Numbered from the stretch's first letter, positions 15,540 through 29,900 are shown. The stretch: 64,000 bases of DNA from Sapria himalayana (GCA_029783825.1 JAREIK010010273.1:1-64000), one strand, 5' to 3'. Translations and numbers: made by a program. Notes: generated by a model from the letters alone, not told the origin.

Positions 15540-16587
15540 TTAGCTAGGGAAATTTTATCGCTATGTTCAGGATTTAATTAGCTAGGGAAGTTCATTCACT
15601 AAATCCGTTGTTATATTCTGGATTTAATTAGCTAGAGAAGTTTCCCCACTAAATCCATTGATATATTCTAGATTTTTTTAGCTAGGGAAGTTACGTCACT
15701 ATAATCATGAAGTAATTGGCTAGTAAAATTCTTTCACTAAAATTCATCACTATATTAAGTATGTAATTAGCAAGGGAAATTCCGTCGCTAAATCCATAGC
15801 TATATTTTCGGGATATAATTAGCTAGTGAAATTATGTCGCTAAAATCTGTCGTTATGTTCAGTATGTAATTAGCTAGGGAATTCCATAGCTGAAATCTAT
15901 TGCTATGTTACGGATGTAATTAGCCAAGGAAATTCCATTGCTAAATCCATTGCTAAATTATAAATTTTAATAGCTAGGAAAATTCCGTCGCTAAATCCAT
16001 CGCTAAATCCGTCGCTAATTTTCAAATTTTATTATCTAGGAAATTCTGTCGCTAAATCCATCTCTAGATTCCAGTTTTTATTAAATAGAAAAATTTCATT
16101 GCTAAATCCATCGTTAGATTCCGGTTTTTATTAGCTAGAAAAATTCTATTGCTAAATCCGTCGCTAAATTTTGGTTTTTATTAGCTAGGGAAATTTCGTC
16201 ATTAAACTATCGCCAAAAGCTGGATTTTATTAGCTAGGGAAATTCTATCGCTAATTCATCACTAATTCATTGCTAAATTTCTCACTTTTCTTGAGCAGAA
16301 TTTACGAAAATATCCCATCGATAATTCATAGCTAATCCGTTGCTAAATTCCTCACTTTTTTCTAATGAGGAATTTACAAAAGAATTGTGTAGCTAATCCA
16401 TTACTAAATTCCCCACTTTTTTCTGATGCAGAATTTACGAAATTATTCCGTCACTAATCCAATCTAAATTTTTATTTTAATTAAAAAACATAAATTTCTT
16501 GATATTCCTAACATAATCTCTCACAATTTAGCTAGGGATTGTTCCCTAGCTAAAATTCCATGGCTAAATCAATATTTTCTTGTAATG
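15540..16587. mobile_element. CACTA right-end subterminal repeat region, unit 1
   Basis: About 18 divergent copies of a module built from TTAGCTAGGGAA and GTCGCTAAATCC, spaced about 50-70 bases apart, run up to CTTGTAATG (16579-16587), a one-base-different form of the CACTA terminus CTTGTAGTG. CACTA transposases bind clustered subterminal motifs of this type. The block is about twice as long as the equivalent end at 21375-21809. Confidence 0.8.
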
Positions 16588-16954
16588 TATAGAGTATTGC
16601 ATAGTTATACAAATATTTATATATAGTTATACACATATAGTTATAAATATGTATGTAGCTAAAGATATAGTAATATATAACATTTTTATAGTTATACATA
16701 TAGTAAAATACAATTATATATAGTTATATAGTATTATACATATGAAATATTTTGTTAAAAAATAGTTATATAGAATTACTCATATAGTTATAAAATATTA
16801 TATAGTTAAAAAAGTTATATATAGTTATTAATATAGTTATAAAAATAGTTTACATAGTTACAAATATAGTTAAATATAATTATGAAAAGTTTTATATTGT
16901 TATACAAATATTTATATTTTAGTTATCATATACTATGATAACAAGACACTCTAA

Positions 16955-17410
16955 AATGCCCAATTTTATTACACCACTATAGAGAAAGAACTTGTATTAA
17001 TAATCTTTTCTTTTGGAAAATTAATGTCATAATTAGTGGGAACCAAAGTCATAGTATATACTAAATATTTATAATCAAATATCTCATAGAAAATAAAGAT
17101 GTCACGCCTAGATTGATTTGATGGATTTTACTATTACAATAGTTTGAACTAGAAATATTAGATAAGAAATATACATTTAATCAAAATTGAAAATAGCTTA
17201 TCAAGACTAGAAACAGAAGATAGAAAAGTTGTTGAAGAAGATATTAGATAGATTTTTTTTTTGAACAAATTATGATTTTGAATGAAAATGTAACTCCATG
17301 GTATGTAGTATTGAATGAACCTTATCATTGCAAGTAGTACTATGGTCAAATTATGAGGCAAAGTGTTATAGATGGGAGATTAGTAGTATCTTGCAACAAT
17401 GTCACTTTTT
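16955..17410 (+). pseudogene. Ty3/gypsy pol fragment, copy 2
   Basis: Counterpart of 9040-9490 with the same order of motifs: YTTIEKELV at about 16970, then KIENSLSRLE at about 17182 and NENVTPWYVVLN at about 17285-17320, and MRQSVIDGRLVVS at about 17353. Its stops and slips partly differ from copy 1, for example after SRLE, showing independent decay after duplication. Confidence 0.75.
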
Positions 17411-18239
17411 GATCGTGCTCTCACGAATTTGTGGAACATGTTAATATTTATGTGCTCAATTATTTTTCTTCTCAAGATTAATATTGATATTTACATATAT
17501 ATGCATAAATATATATGTGCATATACATTTCCCTACACAAACACACACATTTATACATCCATAAACATTACTATACATTATATATCAGCATACACATTTT
17601 TGTACTTTTGTATATATTCACACATGTATCAATATTTTCAAAGTAATGTGTATATACTCATATGCATGTATATACTACTGTACACCCACACAAACACACT
17701 CATATACCTATATTCATAATGTATTACATGCAACTATTATGTGTGTGTGTAAATGTATTTAAATTTTTTTTATTTTGAAAATTTAATTAAAATAAAATAT
17801 TATATATTGTACACAATTTATAAAATATTGTAAATTCTTTATATTTAAAACAAATATTTGTGTGTATGTGCATGTGTGAGTGAGTGAGTGTGTGTGTGTG
17901 TGTGAAGTATTTTTTGCATAAAATAAAATTGTGAATTAAATATATGAGCTTCTATTATATTTAAATATTTGTTTTTTTTAATATTTATATTAAAATAACT
18001 ATCATTATACTCATATAAATAAATGAAGTTGGCATATTTGTAAATTATTTTGGTTTTACAATTATGTTAAAAATTAAAATATAGTTCATAAATAGATAAT
18101 ATTGTTTTTGTTTTTCTATATAATTTTTTTATTAAAATATTAGTGTCTGATAAATTTCAACCTATTATTTATTATTATTAATAAATTTATAGAAACTTTA
18201 AAATTCAAATAAATATAACGTAGTGCATATAAATACATG
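17411..18239. other. AT-rich noncoding part of repeat unit 2
   Basis: Matches 9500-10320. It contains TATACA/CACACA-rich sequence and a GAGTGAGTG/TGTG tract near 17876-17903. No gene or transposon end recognised. Confidence 0.6.
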
Positions 18240-18375
18240 TAGTTATACATGTTGTAGATGTAGTTATATATAGTGTTTCATGTAAATATATATATTTAGA
18301 CATATGGCTATGTATAGGTATTGATGTAGATAAATACATTTATATATAGTAATATGTTGATATATATATTGGTAA

Positions 18376-18456
<81 letters not shown>
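18376..18456. repeat. (TA)n microsatellite
   Basis: About 80 bases of uninterrupted alternating TA inside the first 380-bp repeat unit; open frames over it on both strands (Tyr-Ile) are artefacts. Confidence 0.97.
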
Positions 18457-18467
<11 letters not shown>

Positions 18468-18762
18468 ATTATATATATGTTGTTATATTTATATATAGTT
18501 ATGTTCATGTATACTATTTTTATAGTTATAAATATAGTAAAATACACATATTGTTAAATACACTTATGTTTATGTATACTATTTATGTATACTGTTTATG
18601 TACACTATTTATATATTGTTATGTATATTGATGTATATATCAAGTCAGCATACATTATACTATTTATGTATTTTGTTTATGCATACTATTTATATATAAT
18701 TATGTATATTAATGTAGATAAATACATTTATATATAATATTGCTAAATACATTTATATATAG

Positions 18763-18793
<31 letters not shown>

Positions 18794-19517
18794 TATACTT
18801 TGTTATATTTATATATAGTTATGTTTATGTATTCTGTTTTTATAGTTATAGATATAGTAAAATACACTTATATAAGAAATTCGAATTATATCACACATGC
18901 ATATTGATGTATAGTTATGTTTTAATACACATATATAAAATACACTTATGTTTATGTATACTATTTAATTCTATTGTTTATAAATAGTTATGTATATTGA
19001 TATAGATATTAAGTCAGCATACCTTATACTATTTATGTATTCTATTTATGCATACTGTTTATATATAGTCATGTATATTAATGTAGATAAATACATTTAA
19101 ATATTGTAATATGTTGATTTACATATTGTTAAATACTTTTTACTTAGTTATATATCTATATATGTAGATGTATATTAAATATGCGTTGTTATATTTATAT
19201 ATAGTTATGTTTATGCATACTATTTTTAAAATTATAAGTATATTAAATACACTTATATAAGAAATTCGAATTATATCACACATGCATATTGATGTATAGT
19301 TATGTTTAAATACCCTTATATAAAATAAACTTATGTTTATGTATATAGTTTATGTATACCGTTTATATATAATTATGTATATTGATGTAGATATCAAGTC
19401 AGCATACCTTATACTATTTATGTATACTATTTATATATAGTTATGTATATTAATATAGATAATTATATCTATATATAGTTATATGTTGATATACATATTG
19501 TTAAATACATTTATATA

Positions 19518-19532
19518 TAAATAAATAAATAA

Positions 19533-19596
<64 letters not shown>

Positions 19597-19618
19597 CTCT
19601 CTCTCTCTCTCTCTATAT
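19518..19618. repeat. (TAAA)/(TA)n/(TC)n compound microsatellite
   Basis: AATAAATAAATA is followed by a TA run of about 50 bases and a TC run of about 24 bases, inside the last unit of the 380-bp tandem repeat. Confidence 0.95.
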
Positions 19619-19830
19619 ATTAAATATATGTTGTTATATTTATATATAATTATGTTTATGTATACTATTTTTATAGTTATATATATATTGAAAAAAACAC
19701 ATATAAAAAATTCAAATTATATCACACATTCATATTGATATATAGTAATGTTTAAATACACGTATGTTTATGTATATGATTTATATATAGTTTTGTGTAT
19801 TGATGTAGATATCAAGTCGGCATACCTGCT

Positions 19831-21374
19831 ATGCACCATCAACATCCACACAATGAGAATGCATTATAGCATAGATGCTTGAAGTATGTATACGAATAAG
19901 TTTATATAAGCAATCCAAGCATACAATGGTGATTAAAGAAGAAGAATTTCAGAAAAAAAAATTAACAAAATCAATACTCGAACTCTTGCATTAAGATAAT
20001 AGATGAAAATAGGGTAGAAAACGAACCTCAAATCAATAACAAATTATTGCTTAATCTTCGAATAAGTTTTGATGCGTCGGTGATGAGATATAGATGGTAG
20101 ACTATGGAGGATATGTGCTTCACTTATTAGAGTTGTCTCTAGAGTCTCAACAAGTGATTATATATATTACCAAAATATTTATATTTTTTAATTATAAAAA
20201 CATTAAATAAACAATATATATATATATATAATATAAAAATATTCATTTATTTATTTACCATCAAAATTTTTTCAAGAAAATTAATGTGTGTAGCAAGGTA
20301 CACATGAAAAATAAACACCTTACAATTTTTTATTATAATATTAATTAAATAATAAATATATAAGCAATTTAAAAATATATATGTTTAGCCTTATAAAAAA
20401 ATATCAAATAGCTACAAAATTAACAAACTTTATATAATAAGACATACATGGAAAAAGGATTTGTCTTCTAGCCACTCTCCTAAGAGTTATAAAATACTTT
20501 AATATTAAAAAAAAATATAAAAAATTATTTTTTATGGTTATAAATTTTTATGAATTCATATTAATTTTTATGAAGATAATATGAAATAATTTTAAATGCA
20601 TAAATTTTCATATTATTTGATATCATTAAAATTCAAAAAAATTTTAAAGTGAGAAGATAATTAAAAAAAGTTATATTTATTATTTAAATAAAGACTTATT
20701 GTTAAAAGCTAGTAGTAAAAATATTATTCAATTATTTAATTCTTATAAATTTTAGCAGGAGCAAAAATCTATGTAATTATTTTTAAATAATAATTTATTT
20801 TCTTTTAACTTTATTTAAAATTTTATTTTTTTATTATAACTCAATATTTTCAAATGTTATATTAATTAATTTTTTAAAAGTTTCTTATAGTCATAAAATT
20901 TTTTTATACTTATAATAATATTAATATTTACTAGTTTATTTGTCAATTCAAATATTTTTAATTTTTTTTTTATTTTATCATGCAATAAATTATTTTACAT
21001 TTATATTAGTAGAAATTTTAATGTATGTTAATTTAATTTTTAAAATATTGAAAAAATTTATTATACTTTTTGAATTAATTATTTAATATTAATTTAATAC
21101 AAATTTTTAAGTTTCTTAATTAAAAATTTAATAAAATTTTTTGTATAATTTTTTTAAAAATTAATACATCATAAAAATAGTTATTTTAGTCATTAATATA
21201 ATTTTTTTGTATTTTTATATTTTTAAATTATTTATTTATTATATCCATTTTTTAAAATTTTACGGGGAGAATGTATCTTTCAAGTATCGTTCATCTATAG
21301 ACCATTAACATATATTTAATAAACAATAATAAATAAAATATTAAACTAATAATAAATTAAAAAAATTAAATAAT
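19831..21374. other. AT-rich noncoding part of repeat unit 2
   Basis: Collinear with 13930-15540. The best conserved part (19940-20050) contains CTCTTGCATTAAGATAAT and the following 60 bases, shared with 13983-14050. No coding potential seen. Confidence 0.65.
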
Positions 21375-21809
21375 TACATATTGGCTAGAAAAATTTTGTC
21401 GCTAAATCCATCCATATGTTCGAGATTTAATTAGCTAGGGAAGTTCTGTCACTAAATTAGTCGCTTTATTCCGGATTTAATTTGCTAGAGAAGTTCCATC
21501 GCTAAATCTGTCGATATATTCTTGATTTAATGAATTATGGAGGTTCCGTTACTAAAATCCGTTGCTATATTCAGGATATAATTGGCGAGGAAAGTTTTAT
21601 ATCAATCTATAAGGGAAAAAATATTATTAACGAGGGAATTTTCATCGTTCAAAAATTTGCTACGTAATTTTTTTTCATTAAAATTTTAAAATAAGCACTT
21701 TAGCATGAGATAATTTCCATCATAAATACATCATTATTTTATTTTAGTGACAAACTAAGCCCAAATAGCTAGAGAACTTTTTTTAACCACTTGGGCTTTT
21801 TTTTTAGTG
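21375..21809. mobile_element. CACTA right terminus with intact TAGTG, unit 2
   Basis: Subterminal TAGCTAGGGAAGTT and GTCGCTAAATCC modules lead to AAGCCCAAATAGC (21757-21769), the inverted partial arm TTGGGCTT (21791-21798) and TAGTG at 21805-21809. The GATA array begins at the next base. The end closely resembles that of element D at 62100-62179, so both belong to one CACTA family. Confidence 0.85.
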
Positions 21810-22696
21810 ATAGACAAATAAACATATAGACATACAGATAGATATACACATATACATATATAAAAATAGATAGACAAACCATTAGATAGATAGATATATA
21901 GATATATAGACACATAATCAGGCAGGCAGACAATGATGCAGGTATGCAAACATACAAATACATGGAAATATAGATAGACTGAAAAATAAACAAATAGATA
22001 GACAAATAGACAGATACACAAAAAGATAGGCAATTTGATATACAAATTGATAGATATATATATATATAGATAGATAGATTGATTGATTGATAGACAGATT
22101 GATAGACAAATTGATAGACATATTGATAGATAAATTGATATACCAATAGTTAGATAGATAAATATATAGACATATAGATAGACAAATATATAGACAAATA
22201 GATAGACAAATAGATAGATAGATAGATAGACATATAGATAGACAAATAAAAAGACAAATTGATAGATAGAAATATAGATAGATAAATTGATAGATTGATA
22301 GACATATTGATAGATGATTTGATTGACACATAGATTGATAGATACACATATAGATAGATAGATAGATTAATTGAAACTAATAGATAGATAGATAGATAGA
22401 TAGATATATAGACAAATAGATAGATAGATTGATTGATTGATAAACAGATATATAGATAGATATATAGATAGATAGATTTATTGATTAATAGACAGATAAA
22501 TAGATAGATAGACAAAAAGATAAACAGAATGAAAGATAGATATATAGTTAGATTGATAAACAGATAGGTAGACAAATAGATAGATAAATAGATATAAAAT
22601 AAATTAATAGATAGACATATAGATAGATAAATAGTCAGACGGATAGATTGATTGATAGAAATATAGATAGATAGATAGACAGATATATAGACAGAA

Positions 22697-22748
<52 letters not shown>

Positions 22749-22764
22749 AATAAATAGATAGATA
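21810..22764. repeat. Degenerate (GATA)n array, block 2
   Basis: GATA-oriented on + with GACA, AATA and GATT variants. It starts at the base after a CACTA TAGTG terminus and is cut on the right by hAT-2. Blocks 2 and 3 together would form one array of about 5.0 kb without the hAT insertion. A (TA)n run of about 45 bases sits at 22698-22745. Confidence 0.96.
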
Positions 22765-22989
22765 TAGGGGTGTAACCAAACCAAATGATTTAAGATTCAT
22801 TCGGAGCTCGGCTCGGTAAAAGCTCATTTGAATTCATTTTTAAAGTTAAATGAGCCAAGCCCAAACTTCATTTTGACTATTAAGTTAAACGAGCTCAACC
22901 CAAGCTTCCTTAAGTATGGCTTGCAAAAGTTTGTGAATATGCTCATTTACCAGCTCATGAACTAGCTCGTGAATAGGCTCACGAAAAGT

Positions 22990-23823
22990 TTGACACATGT
23001 TCAATCACTTCGATGTTCTAACTTCCAAATTCTGATCTTTTCTTCCCCATCCCCATTAAAAAACCTTAAAGACCATATTAGATATTACTCTCTCAACTCT
23101 CCCATTCCCTACCACTGCCCGACGCCCACTATGCCGCACTCTCCCTTGTTCTCTTCTTCCTTTCCTTTCTTCAATTGTTAATTTGTTATCTCTTTATGGC
23201 CAATCTCTTTGCAACTTATAGCTTTGGTCTTGTTCTCTATGTCTTGGTCTCTACAATGGGAAAATTGAAATATTGTTGGAAATGGCATTGCTCCATCTCT
23301 CACTAACTTCTACAAATCAAAGCATCGAGTGCAAGGTTATATTTTGCTACAAAGAAAGCATGACCAACGCACCAACTTAGATTTTAATGACTCAATTTAC
23401 TTAGACTACCGATGTTTGCATCACAAATGGAAAAACTCATCTTTGTAGGCTACAATTCTTTCAGCTCTTTTGACCTTTGTCTCTTTCACCCCTTGCTCTA
23501 GTAAATGAATACCAAATGAAAGAGAAAACATAAAATAAACTTGTTATGATATACCCCAAAGTTAATATTTTAATGAAAGTGTGAATCAAATGTCTCCTAC
23601 TATTTTTGATTGAATTATGTGTTGCTGAATTGGGCTGTTTAAAGTTTTCCAAATTTTCATATACAATTTTCATGTTGAAATTATATGAAATCTACCTTAT
23701 TTATTTTCCAATTTGTTTTGTTATGCTGTATAGGATGTCAGACCATGTTTCCAATATGTTATCCCCTGAAAATTCACAAAAAAGTCATTTAATGAAAATG
23801 CTATTGATGTTGTTGTAGAAAAT
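22990..23823. other. Upstream noncoding part of hAT-2
   Basis: Pyrimidine-rich leader-like sequence (23040-23170) followed by AT-rich sequence, upstream of the transposase frame. Short open frames on either strand resemble nothing I know. Confidence 0.5.
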
Positions 23824-25885
23824 GTGAATTTTAATAAGGAAAACATATCATCTACAACTATGGGTGTTGATGGGGTTGAAAATGTTGAAGATCCTGAAGA
23901 GGGCGGGGGCTATTGCGCAAAGAAGAGAAAGTGCACCTCCCAAGTAAGGTCTAAATTTAAAATAGTCACCCTTCCTGATAAATCAGAAAAGGCTGAATGC
24001 ATCCATTGCAAGTGGTGATTTACACTTCTTAAGACTGGAACTTCATCCCACTTACTTAGGCACATTAAAGAAAATTGTATTAGAAGGAAAATAAAGTTGT
24101 TTGGACAAAAGGATCTAACACTCAATTCCTCTATAATAGAGTATGAAATGGTAGCTTTAATACAAAATTTTAAATATGACCAAACTAAGATTAAAGATAT
24201 ATTATCTCATTTGATCATGGTCCATGAGCTACCATTTTCTTTTGTGGAGTATGAAGTGTTTAATTTGTTGATGGAGACTATAACTCCATGTTATCAAAAG
24301 GTTAGTCATGCAACTATAAGAAAAGATTACTTTTCAAGTTATGAGGTGGAAAATAAAAAGGCTTCCACTCTTCTGAAATATGAAAATTAAGTAATTGTGA
24401 CAACTGATATATAGAAGTCAACCAATTGAAAGGTTTATTATATGGTTGTTACTTGCCATTTTATAGATTCTAATTAGAAATTGCAAAAGTGTACTCTTAG
24501 TTTTTGTGATGTACTACCACCTCATTCCGGAGTTTCCATTTGTGATGCCTTAATGAAGTGTTTGGTTGAATGAGAAATTGATGATAAATTTTGGAGTGTG
24601 ATAGTTGATAGTGTCTCTTACACTAATGTTGTTTTTCACATGTCAAAAGATACCTTTCCTATAAAGATCAACTTGCTCTTTGTGGAAAGTTGTTTCATGT
24701 AAGGTGTTGTGCACATAATCTAAATCTTCTTATACAAGATGGGTTATTAGAGATTGGAGATATAATTAAGAATGTACAAGAAAGTGTTAAACATGTGACA
24801 CAGTCAGATAGTCATCTGAATATTTTTCGAGAAATTTTGAAGCAATTGAAGTTGCCTTCAAAGAAACTTATTTTTGATTGTTGCACAAGTGGATTGCAGC
24901 ATTATTTATGTTGTTGACTATCTTGGAGTTCAAAGTTGTTTTCCTAGATATTCACAAAGAGAAGCAAGTTGAGTGTTCTTGCCTAGCGAGGATGATTGGA
25001 TGAAAGTTGTTGAAATTTCCACATTTATTATAGCTTTTAATGAACTTACAAAAATCATTTTAGGTATTATTATTTTATTTGACTAATATTAATTAATTTT
25101 GTGATTTACATGCTTTTAAAATTATTTATTTCAATTGGGTAATATCATACATGTTATTGTAGGTTCTGAATATCCAACATCAAAATTTTTTTCCCTAGCT
25201 TTATAATATCAAGAGGTTGTTGGATGAAAAATATCTTGATGAAAATGAGTTTATGCATTCAATGATTATGAAGATGAAAAATGGGTTTGACTTGTATTGG
25301 GGTGAGTGCAATTTGTTGATCTCTATGGCAACCATTTTAGACCCAAATAATAAAATACAATTGATTGAGTGGCATTTTCCTATGATTTACTCAAGATCAG
25401 ATATCATTGAACATATTATAAATATTTGTGAGACGTTGTGCATGCTTTATAGAGATTATGTTGAAGCTCATAAAGCAAATGGTAGTGAAAAAGAGGGTGA
25501 AAGTGAGAATCAAAATGAATCTTCTAATGCTGTGACGATGGGAACAAGTGGAGTGAGGGCTTAATTTTTTAGTTATATAAGACATCTTGAATAATCAATT
25601 GAACAAGTTAAATTTAATTTAAATATATAACTAGAAGAAGGTGTTCATTTTTGTGAAAATTTAAATTTTGATGTCTTAGATTGTTGGAAGATTAAGTCTC
25701 TAAAGTTATGAGTGTTATCAAAGATGTCATGTGATGTTTTATCAATTCCAATCACAATTGTAGCTTCAGCGTCTTCATTCAGTGCTGAGGGAAGAGTTAT
25801 TGAACCACATCATGCATCTTTAGGAGCAGACATGGTTAAAGTATTATTATTAGGTGAAGATTGGCATGCTTTTTATGAGATATAG
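23824..25885 (+). pseudogene. hAT transposase (BED finger, RNase H-like, hATC), broken
   Basis: Acidic N-terminus, then a BED zinc finger at about 23990-24080 (AECIHCKW, stop, then SSHLLRHIKENC) with Cys and His ligands kept but an in-frame TGA at 24016-24018. The frame continues through LPFSFVEYEVF (24220-24260), a hallmark of plant hAT proteins, to a TAA at 24388. It is followed by more stops, a frame change near 24690 and FHVRCCAHNLNLLIQDGL, the conserved CxxH region. A segment at about 25080-25165 may be an intron. Exon 25217-25560 reads LLDEKYLDENEF and ILDPNNK as in the hAT RNase-H-like region. The C-terminal dimerisation motif IVASASSFSAEGRVI lies at about 25757-25800, with the usual Glu of SESAFS replaced by Ser. 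At least eight disabling changes make it dead. Confidence 0.88.
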
Positions 25886-26594
25886 TGAAAAAGAAAAGTA
25901 AATCTCAAATTTGTATCATATTTTAAGTTTACATTTGATTTTGTGCTGTTATTAAATTTTAATATTTTGAGCTTTTTTATTGTTGTTTATGTACATGTTT
26001 ATGTTTAGTTTTACAATGTTAATATTTTATTTTATTTTTTATAAATTGTTACAATTTTTATAGAATGAAGAGGACTTCAAATAGATTCAAATACATCACA
26101 CTTGAAAGTTGCTTTTATGGCATAATGTGGAACTGATTTCATTTCTTGTATATTCTTTAATTTTTGGCATATAGTTGAGGTTGGGTTACATGGGTTTATT
26201 ATTATTTGTTGATTAGAAAATATTCAAAGTTACTTATTATTTATCTTATTATTTGAGGTGTAGTCTTTTGAGCTTTTATTATATATTTATTCGAAGTTAT
26301 TTTACCTATATAAACTATCAAGGTTTGCTTTTATTTGAAAGCTCCAAAGGCCAATATATGGAAGTTATATTTATTCGTAGTGAAAGATGAAGATATAAAG
26401 ATTATTTTGAAGTTGTTATATGTTAGATTTAAACATTATTTTTAAATTTTAAGGATGATTGTAAGTTTTTTTTTATTTCATTGGTGTTGTAACTATTAGT
26501 TTGTTTGGATATGTTAGTTATTATTAATAATTTGTTGTATTAAGTTATTAAGATTTTTTAGATATAGTATATGATGCAAAACTATTAATTTTTT
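25886..26594. other. 3' noncoding part of hAT-2
   Basis: AT-rich sequence between the transposase stop and the GAGCTC-rich right subterminal region. No feature recognised. Confidence 0.6.
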
Positions 26595-26932
26595 TTAAAG
26601 ATCATAAACAAGCTCATAGATGAACTCAAATGAGCTCACAAACGAACTCCTTACCGAGCTCGCAAATGAGCTTACAAATAAACTCCTTATCGAGCTTACA
26701 AATTAGCTTATAATCAAGCTCACATATGAACGAGCATGAGCTATAATCAAATGAGGTTAAAACGAATGAGCCCAAGTCGAGCTCGATCTTGATGAGCTCG
26801 AGCTGAACTCAAACTCGAGCTTGGATTTTAAAAAATAAATGAACTCGAGCAGAATCCAACTCCTTCCAAAATATTTTGAGCTGAACCTAAGCCTTTGTTA
26901 ATACAGCTTAGTTTGGCTCAGTTACACCCCTA

Positions 26933-29900
26933 AATAGATAGAGAGATAGATAGATAGATATATTTATATATGTAGGTAGGTTGGTAGGTAGATAGATATA
27001 TAGATGGATAGATTGATATTAATAGATAGATAGATAGATAAACAGATAGATAGACAGATTGATAGACAAATAAATAGATTGATTGATAGATAAAAAGATA
27101 GACAGACATATAGAAAGATACACATATACTTAAATAATATATAGGTAGATAGAAAGATAGATAAACAGAGAGATAGATAGATTGATTGAAAGATAGATAG
27201 ATAACAAATAAATAGACATATAGATAGACAGATAAATAGATATATAGATAGACAGATAGATAGATGTAAAGATAGATAGACATATAAATAGGTAGATAGA
27301 TATATAGACAAACAAAATAATAGACAAATAGATAGATAGAAAGATAGTTAGGTAAATAGAAAGATAGACAAATCGATTGATAGACAGATAGACAAATAGA
27401 CAGATAGACAAATCGACAAATACATAGATAGATACACAAACAGATAAAAAATAGACAAATAGATAGACAGAAATAAAGCAAACAGATAGATACATAGATA
27501 GATAGATATATTTATATAGTGATTGATTGATTGATTGAGAGATAGAGAAATAGATAAATAGATAGATAAATAAATTGATAGATGAATTCATAAACATATT
27601 GATAGAAATATTGATATACTGATTGATAGACAAATTGATTGGTAGATTAATAGATAGATTAAAAGATAGATAGATAGATAGACAAACAGATAGATAGACA
27701 GATAGATAGAGACATAGATAGATAAATATATAGATAGATAAATAATTAGATAGAGAGATATATAGATTAATAGATATATAGAAAGATATACAAATAGATA
27801 GATATATTTATTGATAGATAAATAGACAAACATATAAAGATATAGTTAGATAGATAGATTGATAGATAGATAGACAGTTATATTGATAGATATATAGATA
27901 GATAGATAGATAAATAAATAAATAGATAAATAGATAGACAAATAGAAAGAAAGAAAGATAGATAGATAGATAGGTAAGTTGACAGATAGATAAAAAATTG
28001 ATAGAGAGACTGATATTAGAAAGTTAGATCGATGAATAGATATAATGAATGAATGATTGATTAATAGATAGATAAAAAGACAAATATATAAATATATAGA
28101 TTTTTATATTGAAATATAGATTGATAGACATATTGAAACAAAATTTGATAGATAGATTGATAAACAATTTGATATACAAATTTTTATACAAATTGATAGA
28201 CAAATTAATATACAGATAGATAGACTTATATATAGATTGATAAATAGACTCATAGATAGACAAATTGATTAATAGATTTATTAACATATCGAAAGATAGA
28301 TAAATCGGCAGATTGATAAACTTATAGATAGATAGATAGAAAAAAAGATAGAAAGATTGATAGATCAATAGATTATTAGACAAATAATGAGGCAAATTGA
28401 AATACAGATAGATAGATAGATAGATAGATCGATGGATCGATGGATAGACAAATAGATATACAGATAGATAGATAGATATACATTAAAAGATAAATAGATA
28501 TTTAGATAGATAGAAAGATATTCATAAAGATAGATAGATAGATAGATAGATAGAAAGACAGATAGACAGATAAAAATATAGATAGATAGATAGATAGAAA
28601 AATAGTTATATGGATAGATAGATAGATATATATATATACAGATAGATAGATAAAAATATAGATAGACAAATAGATAGTCTATTAGATAGATAGATGGACA
28701 GACTGACAGACAGAAATTAAGATTACAGATAGATCAATAGAATGATATATAGATAGATAAATAGATAGATAAATAGATAGATAGAGAGATAGATAGATAG
28801 ATATGCAGATAGATAGATAGTTAGGTAGATAGATAGTTAGGTAGGTAGATAAGTAGAACTATAGGCAGATAGATAGACAGATTGAAAGATACATAGATAG
28901 ATAGATAGATAGATAAAAATGATAGATAGTTAGATAGACAGATAGATAGAATAGAGACACAGATAGATAGATAGACAGATTGACAGAGAAATAGATAGGT
29001 AGATAGATAGTTGGATAGATATTTAGATAGGCAGACAGATAAATAGATAGATTGATTAATTGATTGACAAATAGATAGATAGATAGACATATAAATTGAC
29101 AGATAAATAGACAATTAGATAGATTAATAGATATATAGATAGATAGACACACAAATAAACAAATAGATAGACAAATAAATATAAAGATATATAGATAAAT
29201 TGACAGATAGAGAGACACACAGATAGATAGATAGACAGACATAATGAAAAATATAAATATTGATAGATAAATAGATAGATATATAAAGAGAATGATTGAC
29301 ACATTGATAGAGAGAGATATATATAGATTGATAAAAAAATTGATAGACATTTTAAAATAAATATTCATATATAGATTGCTAGATAGATTGATAGGCAGAT
29401 TAACATATAGATAGATAAATAGATATATAGATAGATAGATAGACAAATATAAAGGCAGAGAGATCGATACATAGATGGATAGATTATTAGACAGATAAAT
29501 ACGTAGATAGATTGATAGATTAATTTATTAATAATTAGATAGATAGATAGACATATAGATAGATAGATAAAAAGATATATATAAAGTCAAATAGATAGAA
29601 AGATTGATAGACATATAGATATATAGATAGATATTAAAATAGATATATAGATATATAGACCCAAATATAGTCAGATGGATGGATGATAGATAAATAGATA
29701 GATAGATAGATAAATATATACATACAAAGACAATAATAGACAGATAAATAGTCAGATAGATATAAAGAAAGATAAATAAATACCCACTAAGTTAGATAGA
29801 AAGATAGATAGATAGACAGATAGACAGACAAATAGATTGATTGATAGATAGATAGATAGTCAGATAGATAGATAAATATATAGACAAAAAGTTAAATAGC

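Larger units (their letters stand above)
18240..19830. repeat. Tandem repeat of about 370-420 bp
   Basis: The landmark CAAGTCAGCATA (variant CAAGTCGGCATA) recurs at 18641, 19010, 19395 and 19813, giving spacings of 369, 385 and 418 bases. Units share TATGTTTATGTATACTATTTTTATAGTTATA and GAAATTCGAATTATATCACACATGCATATTGATG blocks. Length differences come from internal (TA)n runs. A reverse-complement piece of the unit lies at 11210-11350 in unit 1. Confidence 0.85.
16600..21809. other. Directly repeated unit 2 (about 5.2 kb)
   Basis: Second copy of unit 1 in the same orientation, with its left edge abutting the CACTA-like right end of unit 1 and its own right end finishing at TAGTG (21805-21809). 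It lacks the copia insertion and the 690-bp block and instead has an expanded array of a roughly 380-bp repeat (18240-19830). The adjoining of end and start suggests tandem duplication, or two elements inserted head to tail. Confidence 0.78.
22765..26932 (+). mobile_element. hAT transposon hAT-2 (about 4.17 kb), decayed
   Basis: The termini are TAGGGGTGTAAC at 22765 and the reverse-complement form GTTACACCCCTA ending at 26932. The flanking octamers GATAGATA (22757-22764) and AATAGATA (26933-26940) agree at 7 of 8 positions, the size of hAT target duplications, though inside a GATA array this is weak evidence. Subterminal regions 22800-22990 and 26590-26890 are rich in GAGCTCG and CGAGCT motifs, typical of a common plant hAT group. 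The interior carries a plus-strand hAT transposase pseudogene. Confidence 0.9.

Noticed and set aside
22150..22827. 225-codon minus-strand open frame and some sixty similar Tyr/Leu/Ser/Ile-rich frames over the arrays
   Set aside because: A TATC repeat has no stop in any frame and reads Tyr-Leu-Ser-Ile; the frames follow repeat length and have no domain or codon signature.
23460..23820. Small open frames on both strands inside hAT-2
   Set aside because: They resemble no protein and lie in the noncoding leader of the element.
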